Positions 44,701 to 57,960 of a DNA stretch of 64,000 nt are shown here, in pieces. The translations under genes and the position numbers were made by a program. The notes under the pieces are model-generated. The model was not told where the DNA came from, did no database searches, and saw only the letters and a program-made list of their open reading frames with translations. Numbering within the stretch: the first letter of the stretch is position 1; every line of letters starts with the position of its first letter. The stretch comes from Pratylenchus scribneri (Eukaryota; Nematoda; Chromadorea; Rhabditida; Pratylenchidae): positions 186,001 through 250,000 of the forward strand of contig JAQSEB010000004.1 of NCBI GenBank assembly GCA_030063045.1, given 5' to 3'.

Positions 44701-46742
44701 GACTCCTGCAAAAAAATGTGTGGGAAAAATGCAAAGGATCAATGAAAGGAAGGACGAACCATCATTATATTCATTGAAAAGGCTGATTATTCCATTGGCC
44801 AACACCCAATAATGGCGAAGCCTTCGTCGCTCTTTTTCTTGCAGCAAAAAATGGATTAGCCATCCTTCGCAAACAATTTGGCCCATTGGGCCCATATTGC
44901 GAACGGAACGACTCGATGCCGATCCTTTAGGGAAAATTTCGATCTTTTTATGATTAGAGGACTTTATTCAGTAGATTAAATGTTTTCTCTAATAAAAGCA
45001 AAAAATTATGCTAAAATGGAATATATTTTTGCAAATTATAATTGAAAATTTGCCTTATTTCCTTCTCATATTTGTTAATTTTTGCACAAATTCATTGAAT
45101 ATTATTTTCAGATCCGACCAGAATTCGAAAAATCGTTTAAAAATTAAAAATTTTATATAATATACTAAAATCCGTATTTTCTACTTCCCTAGTAGAAGCC
45201 CACTTTCAGCCCACCCTAGAGCCTAGAGAATCCCTGAAAAATATAAGCCCTTTGGCTTATAATAAAAAAAAAACGGTAGTCAAAATGTTGATTGAGGGAA
45301 AAGAAAGAGGGAATTTGCCTGGCAATCGTGCCAATGGGATCATTGTGTCCATTTGGGTGTTGTTGTCCATAATTTGTTGTTGATTGGCCACATTTTGTTG
45401 GCCAATTCCCATTAAAAAATTATTATTTTGAATTGACTCATTGGCCAAAATTTGGTCAAGTCCGGCAATTGTTGGAGTGATGGCATTTTCGGCGGTGATT
45501 TGACAATTTGAAGGCAACAAATGGGCACATTTTTTATGCACATTCACCTTTTTTTAAATAAAATAAAATTAATTTATTTTTTTCGGCACTTTGCAATCTC
45601 TGCATCGAAGTCCTTGTTTGACAATTCCAACCAACAATTTATCACATATTTTGCAAACTGTGGGCATTTTATAATTATGAACCAAAAGGGAATGTGGCAA
45701 TTGGAATTTTGGATGCATTTGTTGTGCATTTTGTTGATTTTGATCATTGCCTTTAAATTGAATGTGAATGGAACATATTTTGGGTCACCTTCAACAATTC
45801 CATTAACCCCTTCAATGGGGAATTGACCAGCACCGGCCAAAAATGTTGTCGGCACTGCCTCCCATTTGGCGCAATTATTCCTCGGGGCGAAGGCACACTT
45901 TTTGTGGAAATTGCACCTGAATATTATGTCCGGAAATGTGGAATTTGTTCATTTTCGAACTTGCAAAGTTGGCATTGGAGTCCCTGTTTGACTAATCCCA
46001 TCAAAATTTCTCCGCAATAATCGCAAAATGTCGGCGTTACGTAGGTGTTCACCAACAGGGAATGGGGCCTTGTTGGCTTTTCGTGCCGGTCAATTCGAAT
46101 AATTTCCACCACACTTCCATTGTCCTTTAAAAGAGGAAAATGAATTTGAATGGATTTTGGGCCAACCAATTGGGCCAACGAATTCAAACATGTCAAAATG
46201 TTGAAACTTTTGTAGTCATGAAGGAAAAGTTGAATTTCTCCAACCAAAATTGACGGTGGACCATTTTGGGAGGATGGATGCCCATTTGAGGAGGCTGCCT
46301 CAATTTGCAGCTGCTTTTCCACCATTTGAATGGCTTTTTGACTGTAAAATTTAATCAAAATCATTTTAGAATGCCATTTTTGAGTGGACCGAAATAATTC
46401 AAAAGCATTTTGGTCGGTGGTCCTTTCCACAATGACCAATTCCTTCAGCGGCCCATATTGAAGGGCAATTGTGATCACTTGAATGGACGCAGATTGCTTA
46501 TTCGGATTATTCGGAAGGGGCACAAGGAATTCGGTTGGCTGAGGCGGAGGTTGACCAAAAAATGCCACCGTATTATTTTGTTGTTGTTGAATTGGCCAAA
46601 AGGCCGTAGGGTCAACATTATTTGTTTGTGGCTGAGGACACGGTTGGGCAGAGAAAAAATTGGGCAGCATTTCCACGTGTTCACGTCCTTCACCGTTGCC
46701 TCCTCCAACTCCAAATGCCCTGAAGCCAAGAAAAGTCCACAT
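41761..46742 (-). CDS. PRKD: Protein kinase D family Ser/Thr kinase
   Basis: Domain order C1a, C1b, PH, kinase, as in PKD and C. elegans DKF proteins. C1a: [20 protein letters not shown] ... [16 protein letters not shown]1b: [20 protein letters not shown] ... [56 protein letters not shown]. Kinase: [61 protein letters not shown] and [20 protein letters not shown]. PKDs are diacylglycerol/PKC-activated kinases acting at Golgi, plasma membrane and in stress/innate signalling. The C-terminus is His/Gln-rich and ends [11 protein letters not shown]. One intron (GC donor, CCAG|GCAAAT) holds a family 1 MITE, and another (43163-44417) contains the nested FLYWCH gene. Start [10 protein letters not shown]; an upstream ATG at 46841 is also possible. 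Confidence 0.93.
43197..43704 (-). CDS. FLYWCH-type zinc-finger protein nested in a PKD intron
   Basis: Two exons (43498-43704, 43197-43451; GTAAGT...TTAG intron) encode 153 residues. The start [20 protein letters not shown] leads into a FLYWCH-like domain: [20 protein letters not shown] then [12 protein letters not shown], with a later His (GGKHIGG) as possible final ligand. The second exon is Lys/Pro/Asn-rich with [10 protein letters not shown], likely DNA-binding or nuclear. FLYWCH proteins are sequence-specific repressors in C. elegans embryos. It lies wholly inside PKD intron 43163-44417, on the same strand. Its 3' end is only about 35 bp from the next PKD exon. It could instead be an optional PKD cassette, but it has its own ATG and stop. 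Confidence 0.65.
45170..45278. mobile_element. MITE family 1, short copy 3 (in PKD intron)
   Basis: Contains 'ctagtagaagcccac', 'agcccaccctagagcctaga', 'aaatataagccctttggctt' and a terminal 'acggtag', as in the element at 1108. It lies in the GC-AG intron before the PH-domain exon. Confidence 0.55.
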
Positions 46743-48003
46743 TTTAATTAAGAGAGGGAATTTATGAGGGCAAAATGGATGACGATTAATGTTTATGGGG
46801 GAAATGAATATGCAAATTCCTCTCTTTTGCTGGTGATGCAATGGAATGGACGAGGAAAAAGAAAATACCGGTTTTTGCTTGGCGCATTAATTTCCCCATC
46901 TTTTGCGCCTAAAGAAAGAAGAATGGACGAAGGTGGCAATACCCAAAATTGATCGAAACTGATTAAATTTGATGAGAAAATGTTTTTTTGTTTCTTTCAA
47001 AATTGGATTTTAAGCTTTAATTCAGTGCAAAATATTCGTCCATTTATTCATCAGCTGTGGATTTGAAGGAAATTTGTGTTGATTTGACCTTGGTGGAATG
47101 CGCACACTTCGATTTGGATTTGGATTGCGCATGAAAGCTACTTTCCCCGCCGATCGACCCAACAATTCATTGGCGGTAAGGAGAATGGTGGTCGTTCTCG
47201 ACGGGTCGATTTGTGCACTGTTGGAATGAATGGAAAAACGGGGAATTGAATGGAAAAGGGGACGGGAGGGAGGTGGCTGAAAGTTGGATTTATTTTGTTT
47301 GGAAGGAAAGTGGGTGGAACATCGAAACAACGGCCAATTTGATTGGAAAATGGGAGGAAATGGATGGGCCAATTCATTGGAATATATGGACAACAAATCG
47401 ATTATCAATTTAGGTGTGCAATTTGTGAAATAAACAAAAAAAGAAACAAACTATAAAGAATATCAAATAAAAATTAATTAAATTACAATATGTCTCAAGC
47501 ACTTTATTAGCTTTTCCAAATTCGTCCTTTAATCATTTCATTGGTGATTGAAAAAAGTAAACATTAATCCAGACCCCTTCAAAAGTAAATGGCCAAATTC
47601 AATTGAATAGGAAAACATTGAGAAGGGGACAAGGAAAAGGAAAGAATGTAATGTATAATATTAGTTGGGGGTGGTTGGCCGTTCATTCTTCCTCCATTTC
47701 TCCTTCCATTCATTCCCTCCCACTTTTTCCATATCCAATTCATCATCACTTTTTGCTCCCAACAAAAACAACAACCAAAATGGGGAATCGGACTTCTATT
47801 TTGTTGATAAAATGATAAGGAAGGGATGAAGGTGGCTTGCTGAATTGGGCTGGAATTTCGTCAAAAAAATTAAATAATTATGTGAAAACCATTTTTAAAG
47901 CAAATTCTTCCCATTCTCTCCATTCCCCCACCACCTTCGATTTTTTTTATTTTATATTTTGTCCTTCGCATTCCTTAATTTTCCCATATTTTCGGTAAAT
48001 AAA
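46743..48003. other. Divergent intergenic region, kinase/TMEM144
   Basis: Holds the promoters of PKD (-) and TMEM144 (+). A minus-strand ORF of 128 codons at 47022-47408 (Ser/Pro/Asn-rich, with ILLTANELLGRSAGKVAFMR) might be a small exon or gene, but I find no domain and no convincing splice partners, so I do not call it. Confidence 0.35.
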
Positions 48004-51000
48004 ATGAATGACGCTGAATTGGCACTCGGCTACATTAGCCTTTTCATTTCCTGCGCAGCATTTGGCTTCATGTTCGCCCCTTTGAAGCGATTCGACACAA
48101 AAGATGGCATTTTTGTCCAATGGGTCCAATGCTCAGTTGTTTTTATGGCTGGTGAGAAAATGAATAAACCATTTCCCCAAATAAAGTTCTTTTTTTCCGG
48201 TTTCATTATTAATATTGCACGAGGACTTCCCCCATTCAATTTGATCGCCTTCATTGGTGGATTCCTTTATGCAACCGGTTGGCACAAATTTTGAATCCCA
48301 TTCTAATTCATATTTCCCTCAGGGAATGTGGCTTCCGTCCCAATTGTCTCTGAAATGGGCATTGGCCTTGGAATGCTAATTTGGGGATCAGTTCAGGTCC
48401 AATTTGTGAAGCCAAATTCCTCCCTAAAATGAATAATTTCCCTTATTAGATTATTGTCGGTTGGTGCGTCGCCCATTTTGGCCTTTTTGGCACCAAAGCC
48501 CAATCAGTGGACAGTCCAATTTTCAATTATCTCGGCGTTTTTCTCACCCTTTTCAGTGGATTGATGTTCGTTTTTGTTTATAGTCGAGAGGAGGAGGAGG
48601 CGAATGAGCAAAATGGCAAAACAACGCCCACAAATGTGCCATTGAACATGAACACTACGGTAACTGAGATGGAAAGGACTGCTGGCGAGAGAAGGTTGGA
48701 TAATGCCCCAAAAAGGGATTTACAATTTTAATTTGACAGTTCCTACGGATCCGTGACCAATGTTTGGGCCGTTAATTCATCGCCAGGCGAACCAAATGAA
48801 GTGGAAAATAATAGGCAAACAACAATTGAAGGCATTCGGAGCAGAAGCAGTGATTTGCCGTGGGAATGGGCCCGCAGAATGAATTTGACAAAACGAAAAC
48901 TTTTGTACGATAAATGGCATTTTATTCAATGACAATAATTCATTCCCCTTTTCCATAGTTTCATTGGCCTCGCCATTTGTTTAGGCTCACTCCATGGCCT
49001 AATGATGACTCCAATTGTTTTCGTGATGGACACCGACCCAAATGCATCGAATAATGGTCGGTTTTTTGGAGCATTTATCCTCCTATCCATTTCATTTTCA
49101 GTTCTCGACTATGTATTCTCCCATTTTTCGGCCGTCTTTTTCTTCTCCACCCTTTATTTTATGCTTTATTCCTTTATAAAGAAGGGTCGTCCATTTGTAC
49201 AATCCAAGTTGGTACTTCCCTCAATTGCCTACGGTATCCTTTGGACCATTGGAATGACCCTGTTCATCCTCTCAAATCGAATCCTCTCCCAAACCGTTTC
49301 CTTCCCAATAACAGTTCGAGTGAGTCAATGAAAATGAGGGGAATCGTTCAGTATTGATGTTTATCAAAAAATCATTTTTTAGATAATCATTCATAATTCA
49401 TAATCAATAAATATACTTTTCTTATTTTATCGAAAAAACATTTTAAAATTTTCCATTTTATAGGTGTTTTTTGAAAATTTTTTAAAATTCATAACTAAAA
49501 AACGGCTGAACATTCCGGCCTGAATTTTTAATATATTTTAGCTTATAATTATTAAAATTTAATCCCAAAATTTCAGACCAAAAACCCAGGCCGATTTTGA
49601 AAAATTCTTATTTGAAATTTTCCATTTTATAGGTGTTTTTTGAAAATTTTTTAAAATTCATAACTAAAAAACGGCTGAACATTCCGGCCTGAATTTTTAA
49701 TATATTTTAGCTTATAATTATTAAAATTTAATCCCAAAATTTCAGACCAAAAACCCAGGCCGATTTTGAAAAATTCCTATTTGAAATTTTCCATTTTATA
49801 GGTGTTTTTTGAAAATTTTTTAAAATTCATAACTAAAAAACGGCTGAACATTCCGGCCTGAATTTTTAATATATTTTAGCTTATAATTATTAAAATTTAA
49901 TCCCAAAATTTCAGACCAAAAACCCAGGCCGATTTTGAAAAATTCTTATTTGAAATTTTCCATTTTATAGGTGTTTTTTGAAAATTTTTTAAAATTCATA
50001 ACTAAAAAACGGCTGAACATTCCGGCCTGAATTTTTAATATATTTTAGCTTATAATTATTAAAATTTAATCCCAAAATTTCAGACCAAAAACCCAGGCCG
50101 ATTTTGAAAAATTCTTATTTGAAATTTTCCATTTTATAGGTGTTTTTTGAAAATTTTTTAAAATTCATAACTAAAAAACGGCTGAACATTCCGGCCTGAA
50201 TTTTTAATATATTTTAGCTTATAATTATTAAAATTTAATCCCAAAATTTCAGACCAAAAACCCAGGCCGATTTTGAAAAATTCCTATTTGAAATTTTCCA
50301 TTTTATAGGTGTTTTTTGAAAATTTTTTAAAATTCATAACTAAAAAACGGCTGAACATTCCGGCCTGAATTTTTAATATATTTTAGCTTATAATTATTAA
50401 AATTTAATCCCAAAATTTCAGACCAAAAACCCAGGCCGATTTTGAAAAATTCTTATTTGAAATTTTCCATTTTATAGGTGTTTTTTGAAAATTTTTTAAA
50501 ATTCATAACTAAAAAACGGCTGAACATTCCGGCCTGAATTTTTAATATATTTTAGCTTATAATTATTAAAATTTAATCCCAAAATTTCAGACCAAAAACC
50601 CAGGCCGATTTTGAAAAATTCTTATTTGAAATTTTCCATTTTATAGGTGTTTTTTGAAAATTTTTTAAAATTCATAACTAAAAAACGGCTGAACATTCCC
50701 GTCTGAATTTTTAATATATTTTAGCTTATAATTATTAAAATTTAATCCCAAAATTTCAGACCAAAAACCCAGGCCGATTTTGAAAAATTCTTATTTGAAA
50801 TTTTCCATTTTATAGGTGTTTTTTGAAAATTTTTTAAAATTCATAACTAAAAAACGGCTGAACATTCCGGCCTGAATTTTTAATATATTTTAGCTTATAA
50901 TTATTAAAATTTAATCCCAAAATTTCAGACCAAAAACCCAGGCCGATTTTGAAAAATTCTTATTTGAAATTTTCCATTTTATAGGTGTTTTTTGAAAATT

Positions 51001-54000
51001 TTTTAAAATTCATAACTAAAAAACGGCTGAACATTCCGGCCTGAATTTTTAATATATTTTAGCTTATAATTATTAAAATTTAATCCCAAAATTTCAGACC
51101 AAAAACCCAGGCCGATTTTGAAAAATTCTTATTTGAAATTTTCCATTTTATAGGTGTTTTTTGAAAATTTTTTAAAATTCATAACTAAAAAACGGCTGAA
51201 CATTCCGGCCTGAATTTTTAATATATTTTAGCTTATAATTATTAAAATTTAATCCCAAAATTTCAGACCAAAAACCCAGGCCGATTTTGAAAAATTCTTA
51301 TTTGAAATTTTCCATTTTATAGGTGTTTTTTGAAAATTTTTTAAAATTCATAACTAAAAAACGGCTGAACATTCCGGCCTGAATTTTTAATATATTTTAG
51401 CTTATAATTATTAAAATTTAATCCCAAAATTTCAGACCAAAAACCCAGGCCGATTTTGAAAAATTCTTATTTGAAATTTTCCATTTTATAGGTGTTTTTT
51501 GAAAATTTTTTAAAATTCATAACTAAAAAACGGCTGAACATTCCGTCCTGAATTTTTAATATATTTTAGCTTATAATTATTAAAATTTAATCCCAAAATT
51601 TCAGACCAAAAACCCAGGCCGATTTTGAAAAATTCTTATTTGAAATTTTCCATTTTATAGGTGTTTTTTGAAAATTTTTTAAAATTCATAACTAAAAAAC
51701 GGCTGAACATTCCGGCCTGAATTTTTAATATATTTTAGCTTATAATTATTAAAATTTAATCCCAAAATTTCAGACCAAAAACCCAGGCCGATTTTGAAAA
51801 ATTCTTATTTGAAATTTTCCATTTTATAGGTGTTTTTTGAAAATTTTTTAAAATTCATAACTAAAAAACGGCTGAACATTCCGGCCTGAATTTTTAATAT
51901 ATTTTAGCTTATAATTATTAAAATTTAATCCCAAAATTTCAGACCAAAAACCCAGGCCGATTTTGAAAAATTCTTATTTGAAATTTTCCATTTTATAGGT
52001 GTTTTTTGAAAATTTTTTAAAATTCATAACTAAAAAACGGCTGAACATTCCGGCCTGAATTTTTAATATATTTTAGCTTATAATTATTAAAATTTAATCC
52101 CAAAATTTCAGACCAAAAACCCAGGCCGATTTTGAAAAATTCTTATTTGAAATTTTCCATTTTATAGGTGTTTTTTGAAAATTTTTTAAAATTCATAACT
52201 AAAAAACGGCTGAACATTCCGTCCTGAATTTTTAATATATTTTAGCTTATAATTATTAAAATTTAATCCCAAAATTTCAGACCAAAAACCCAGGCCGATT
52301 TTGAAAAATTCTTATTTGAAATTTTCCATTTTATAGGTGTTTTTTGAAAATTTTTTAAAATTCATAACTAAAAAACGGCTGAACATTCCGGCCTGAATTT
52401 TTAATATATTTTAGCTTATAATTATTAAAATTTAATCCCAAAATTTCAGACCAAAAACCCAGGCCGATTTTGAAAAATTCTTATTTGAAATTTTCCATTT
52501 TATAGGTGTTTTTTGAAAATTTTTTAAAATTCATAACTAAAAAACGGCTGAACATTCCGGCCTGAATTTTTAATATATTTTAGCTTATAATTATTAAAAT
52601 TTAATCCCAAAATTTCAGACCAAAAACCCAGGCCGATTTTGAAAAATTCTTATTTGAAATTTTCCATTTTATAGGTGTTTTTTGAAAATTTTTTAAAATT
52701 CATAACTAAAAAACGGCTGAACATTCCGGCCTGAATTTTTAATATATTTTAGCTTATAATTATTAAAATTTAATCCCAAAATTTCAGACCAAAAACCCAG
52801 GCCGATTTTGAAAAATTCTTATTTGAAATTTTCCATTTTATAGGTGTTTTTTGAAAATTTTTTAAAATTCATAACTAAAAAACGGCTGAACATTCCGGCC
52901 TGAATTTTTAATATATTTTAGCTTATAATTATTAAAATTTAATCCCAAAATTTCAGACCAAAAACCCAGGCCGATTTTGAAAAATTCTTATTTGAAATTT
53001 TCCATTTTATAGGTGTTTTTTGAAAATTTTTTAAAATTCATAACTAAAAAACGGCTGAACATTCCGGCCTGAATTTTTAATATATTTTAGCTTATAATTA
53101 TTAAAATTTAATCCCAAAATTTAAGACCAAAAACCCAGGCCGATTTTGAAAAATTCTTATTTGAAATTTTCCATTTTATAGGTGTTTTTTGAAAATTTTT
53201 TAAAATTCATAACTAAAAAACGGCTGAACATTCCCGTCTGAATTTTTAATATATTTTAGCTTATAATTATTAAAATTTAATCCCAAAATTTCAGACCAAA
53301 AACCCAGGCCGATTTTGAAAAATTCTTATTTGAAATTTTCCATTTTATAGGTGTTTTTTGAAAATTTTTTAAAATTCATAACTAAAAAACGGCTGAACAT
53401 TCCGGCCTGAATTTTTAATATATTTTAGCTTATAATTATTAAAATTTAATCCCAAAATTTCAGACCAAAAACCCAGGCCGATTTTGAAAAATTCTTATTT
53501 GAAATTTTCCATTTTATAGGTGTTTTTTGAAAATTTTTTAAAATTCATAACTAAAAAACGGCTGAACATTCCGGCCTGAATTTTTAATATATTTTAGCTT
53601 ATAATTATTAAAATTTAATCCCAAAATTTCAGACCAAAAACCCAGGCCGATTTTGAAAAATTCTTATTTGAAATTTTCCATTTTATAGGTGTTTTTTGAA
53701 AATTTTTTAAAATTCATAACTAAAAAACGGCTGAACATTCCGGCCTGAATTTTTAATATATTTTAGCTTATAATTATTAAAATTTAATCCCAAAATTTCA
53801 GACCAAAAACCCAGGCCGATTTTGAAAAATTCTTATTTGAAATTTTCCATTTTATAGGTGTTTTTTGAAAATTTTTTAAAATTCATAACTAAAAAACGGC
53901 TGAACATTCCGGCCTGAATTTTTAATATATTTTAGCTTATAATTATTAAAATTTAATCCCAAAATTTCAGACCAAAAACCCAGGCCGATTTTGAAAAATT

Positions 54001-56318
54001 CTTATTTGAAATTTTCCATTTTATAGGTGTTTTTTGAAAATTTTTTAAAATTCATAACTAAAAAACGGCTGAACATTCCGGCCTGAATTTTTAATATATT
54101 TTAGCTTATAATTATTAAAATTTAATCCCAAAATTTCAGACCAAAAACCCAGGCCGATTTTGAAAAATTCTTATTTGAAATTTTAAAATTTAATCCCAAA
54201 ATTTCAGACCAAAAACTCAGGCCGATTTTGAAAAATTCTTATTTGAAATTTTCCATTTTATAGGTGTTTTTTGAAAATTTTTTAAAATTCATAACTAAAA
54301 AACGGCTGAACATTCCGGCCTGAATTTTTAATATATTTTAGCTTTTATTAAAATTTAATCCCAAAATTTCAGACCAAAAACCCAGGCCGATTTTGAAAAA
54401 TTCTTATTTGAAATTTTAAAATTTAATCCCAAAATTTCAGACCAAAAACTCAGGCCGATTTTGAAAAATTCTTATTTGAAATTTTCCATTTTATAGGTGT
54501 TTTTTGAAAATTTTTTAAAATTCATAACTAAAAAACGGCTGAACATTCCGGCCTGAATTTTTAATATATTTTAGCTTATAATTATTAAAATTTAATCCCA
54601 AAATTTCAGACCAAAAACCCAGGCCGATTTTGAAAAATTCTTATTTGAAATTTTCCATTTTATAGGTGTTTTTTGAAAATTTTTTAAAATTCATAACTAA
54701 AAAACGGCTGAACATTCCGGCCTGAATTTTTAATATATTTTAGCTTATAATTATTAAAATTTAATCCCAAAATTTCAGACCAAAAACCCAGGCCGATTTT
54801 GAAAAATTCTTATTTGAAATTTTCCATTTTATAGGTGTTTTTTGAAAATTTTTTAAAATTCATAACTAAAAAACGGCTGAACATTCCGGCCTGAATTTTT
54901 AATATATTTTAGCTTATAATTATTAAAATTTAATCCCAAAATTTCAGACCAAAAACCCAGGCCGATTTTGAAAAATTCTTATTTGAAATTTTAAAATTTA
55001 ATCCCAAAATTTCAGACCAAAAACTCAGGCCGATTTTGAAAAATTCTTATTTGAAATTTTCCATTTTATAGGTGTTTTTTGAAAATTTTTTAAAATTCAT
55101 AACTAAAAAACGGCTGAACATTCCGGCCTGAATTTTTAATATATTTTAGCTTATAATTATTAAAATTTAATCCCAAAATTTCAGACCAAAAACTCAGGCC
55201 GATTTTGAAAAATTCTTATTTGAAATTTTCCATTTTATAGGTGTTTTTTGAAAATTTTTTAAAATTCATAACTAAAAAACGGCTGAACATTCCGGCCTGA
55301 ATTTTTAATATATTTTAGCTTATAATTATTAAAATTTAATCCCAAAATTTCAGACCAAAAACCCAGGCCGATTTTGAAAAATTCTTATTTGAAATTTTCC
55401 ATTTTATAGGTGTTTTTTGAAAATTTTTTAAAATTCATAACTAAAAAACGGCTGAACAGTCCGGCCTGAATTTTTAATATATTTTAGCTTATAATTATTA
55501 AAATTTAATCCCAAAATTTCAGACCAAAAACCCAGGCCGATTTTGAAAAATTCTTATTTGAAATTTTCCATTTTATAGGTGTTTTTTGAAAATTTTTTAA
55601 AATTCATAACTAAAAAACGGCTGAACATTCCGGCCTGAATTTTTAATATATTTTAGCTTATAATTATTAAAATTTAATCCCAAAATTTCAGACCAAAAAC
55701 CCAGGCCGATTTTGAAAAATTCTTATTTGAAATTTTCCATTTTATAGGTGTTTTTTGAAAATTTTTTAAAATTCATAACTAAAAAACGGCTGAACATTCC
55801 GGCCTGAATTTTTAATATATTTTAGCTTATAATTATTAAAATTTAATCCCAAAATTTCAGACCAAAAACCCAGGCCGATTTTGAAAAATTCTTATTTGAA
55901 ATTTTCCATTTTTAGGTGTTTTTTGAAAATTTTTTAAAATTCGTACCTAAAATACTAACAGAAACCTAGTATTGATTTTTCTTTTATTTTTTAGCTTATA
56001 TTGGATAAGATTTTATCAAAAAGTTTCAGAATGAAAACCCGGGCCGATTTTGAAAAATTCTTTGTTGAAATTCACTTTTATTTGTATTTTTTTTTTAAAA
56101 AATTCATCGATCAAAATTTATTAAAAAAACATTTTTACAAATTTTATCATAAACATATTTTAAAAAAATATAATTTCTAGCTGCCAGCCATTATCGGTGC
56201 TTTGGCCGATGTTTTTCTATTCAAATGTATTCACGGGAAACGGCGACTGGCATTTCTATTTGCTGCCATTCTAATCGGCTCCATTGGAGTAATTTTCGTT
56301 GGCATCTCATTGGTTTAA
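48004..56318 (+). CDS. TMEM144: TMEM144-like multipass membrane protein
   Basis: Landmarks follow vertebrate TMEM144 (a 10-TM, carbohydrate-transporter-superfamily protein of unknown substrate): LGYISLFISCAAFGFMFAPL, KRFDTKDGIFVQWVQC, GGFLYATGNVASVPIV, MGIGLGMLIWGSVQIIVGW, HFGLFGTKAQ, DSPIFNYLGVFLTLFSGLMF, GLAICLGSLHGLMMTPIVFV, LDYVFSHFSAVFFFSTLYFM, LPSIAYGILWTIGMTLFI, SQTVSFPITVR, then the final exon LPAIIGALADVFLFKCIHGK and ILIGSIGVIFVGISLV. About eight exons. The last intron (49320-56180, 6861 nt, donor CGA|GTGAGT, acceptor TTTCTAG) is filled by a 169-bp satellite. A 45-nt intron near 48696 restores the frame after ERTAGERS. It is convergent with the TMEM199-like gene, 125 bp apart. Confidence 0.85.
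49440..55960 (+). repeat. 169-bp satellite, about 38 tandem copies, inside TMEM144 last intron
   Basis: The period is 169 bp, measured at the 'ttataggtgttttttg' landmark (49461, 49630, 49799 and onward). Copies are nearly identical. Landmarks are 'aaaaaacggctgaacattcc', 'ggcctgaatttttaatatat' and 'cagaccaaaaacccaggccg'. Sporadic variants ('cccgtctg' at 50698 and 53235, 'gtcctg' at 51545 and 52221) recur at multiples of the period. Three shortened units with 'aaactcaggccg' lie near 54180, 54415 and 54990. The edges decay at 49440 and about 55920-56090. Confidence 0.97.
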
Positions 56319-56443
56319 TAAATGACAACAATTTTTGACATACATAATTTTGTGCAATTTTATTATATTTTTTACAAATGGTTAAAAATAAAAAAGCTCT
56401 CAATCATTTTAAGTGAACTTTGACTATATTTGTTTTTTATTCC

Positions 56444-57507
56444 TCAATTCTTTTTCTTCTCTCCTTCTTTCTCCTCCTTTTTAACATCCATTCCTTTGAC
56501 AATGAAATAAAGATCAGCCATGAAAACGATTGTGCCAAAAACGAGTCCCATCAGCATTCTCTCGGCAATGTCCAATTTCAAATGAGGATAGGCGAATTCA
56601 ATGCCCCAAAATCCGAATGCAAATGCGCCACCTTAATTATTTAATAATTAATTAATATTAAAATTGAGGATTTTAGTGAAACTAGTGCTTTTGGCATTCT
56701 TTTTTTATCTCTAGATTTACGCTGGGTAGGATTTATAAAGAAGATTTAATTATTCAGCTAAAAACGACAATTTTAGCTTAGTTGGTTGATGCTTTTTTTT
56801 TTAAAAATTGAGGTCAAGGGTTCGAACCCTCTCCGAGGCAAATATGTTTTCGGGATTGATTGTCACTTTTTATTCATTTTTACACATTCTACTTACATTT
56901 CTAGTAAAAGGTACAATTTTTGATGCCTAACGCACTAGTCTAACCAATAGAATTTTAATTTTGACTCACCAACTGTAATCATTGTATTCGTTACCGCCAC
57001 AATTTGTCGATTCACTTCCCGCATTTCTTGGCCAAAATTCTCCAGCAATGGTCGACGGGAATAGTCGATGCTTTCCACCATTTTTGCATATTCCAAATTT
57101 GCCTAAATTTTAATGTTTTATTTTTAAATCCATTTTTCAACCAAACTTGTTTTTCTTTCAATTTTTGTGTCCTTTCCAGGTGTTTTTGTTTTGCTTTCTT
57201 TTGCTCTTCGTTCAATTCTTCATCCAAATCATTCGGGCGAAATGGCCTAAGTGCATTCACAAATTTGAAAAATTCAATTTCCTTATTCGCCAATCCTTTA
57301 TAAATTGCATCCACTTCATCTGCACTGATTCGATCCCTCTAAATATTCAAATTTATTTAATTATTTTGTCAATAAAAATGAAACCTTCATCAATTCCTCC
57401 AATTCAATTTGGCCACCATTTGGACAGTGAATTTTTAGGGTTTTAAATTCCGCTGCTGGAATTATTTTCTTCAGCAATTTTCGTTCTTTTGACGTCAATT
57501 TCCACAT
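56444..57507 (-). CDS. TMEM199: TMEM199/Vma12-like V-ATPase assembly factor
   Basis: The start is MWKLTSKERKLLKKIIPAAE. The middle is a charged helical stretch (ELNEEQKKAKQKHLERTQKL). The C-terminal half has FGQEMREVNRQIVAVTNTMI then TVGAFAFGFWGIEFAYPHLK and RMLMGLVFGTIVFMADLYFI, two membrane segments with the family's pattern (V-N-R-Q-x-V, GAFAFG, second TM with ADLYF). It ends in a lysine-rich tail (EEKEGEKKKN), as in ER-retained membrane proteins. Vma12 works with Vma21/Vma22 in the ER to assemble V-ATPase V0. Four exons. One intron contains a tRNA-like relic at 56767. Identification rests on pattern and size, so confidence is moderate. Confidence 0.7.
56767..56841 (+). repeat. tRNA-like relic
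   Basis: 'tagcttagttggttgatgc' resembles a D-arm/box A and 'aagggttcgaaccctctc' is a perfect T-arm/box B. A T-run replaces the anticodon arm and the acceptor stem fails. It lies in an intron of the TMEM199-like gene. Confidence 0.5.
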
Positions 57508-57960
57508 TTTTCTGCAATAAAAAAATAATAAAATATAATTTTTTTGTTATTTTGAATAAATATTATTAAATTTTGTAATTTAATTAATTTGTGTGTTTTA
57601 TAAAAACCAAATAATTTATTCAAAAAACCGACAACATTTAATTCAACAGTAAAATGTAACAGAGTTGGAAGAAGACACGAGCATATTTTTGGTGTGTTAA
57701 CAATTAAAATTAAATTGATTGATTGGAGTACAATAAGTAATTATTATTATTTTCTAATTGTTTAAATAAATAATAAAATTGCCATATGGATGGGCAACAA
57801 AATGGCAAAATAATAAATTGGAACAATTTTGACAGGAAATTGATTCACAATTAATTGATGAGTAACCGTAAATTAATTAAATATTAATTATCATCTCAGA
57901 TTGAATAATTCCCCCATTAGTCATTATCAATATGAATTTTGGTCATTTCCAATTCCACGT

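Noticed and set aside
47022..47408. 128-codon minus-strand ORF between PKD and TMEM144
   Set aside because: No domain, signal or convincing splice partner; left as an unsupported ORF.
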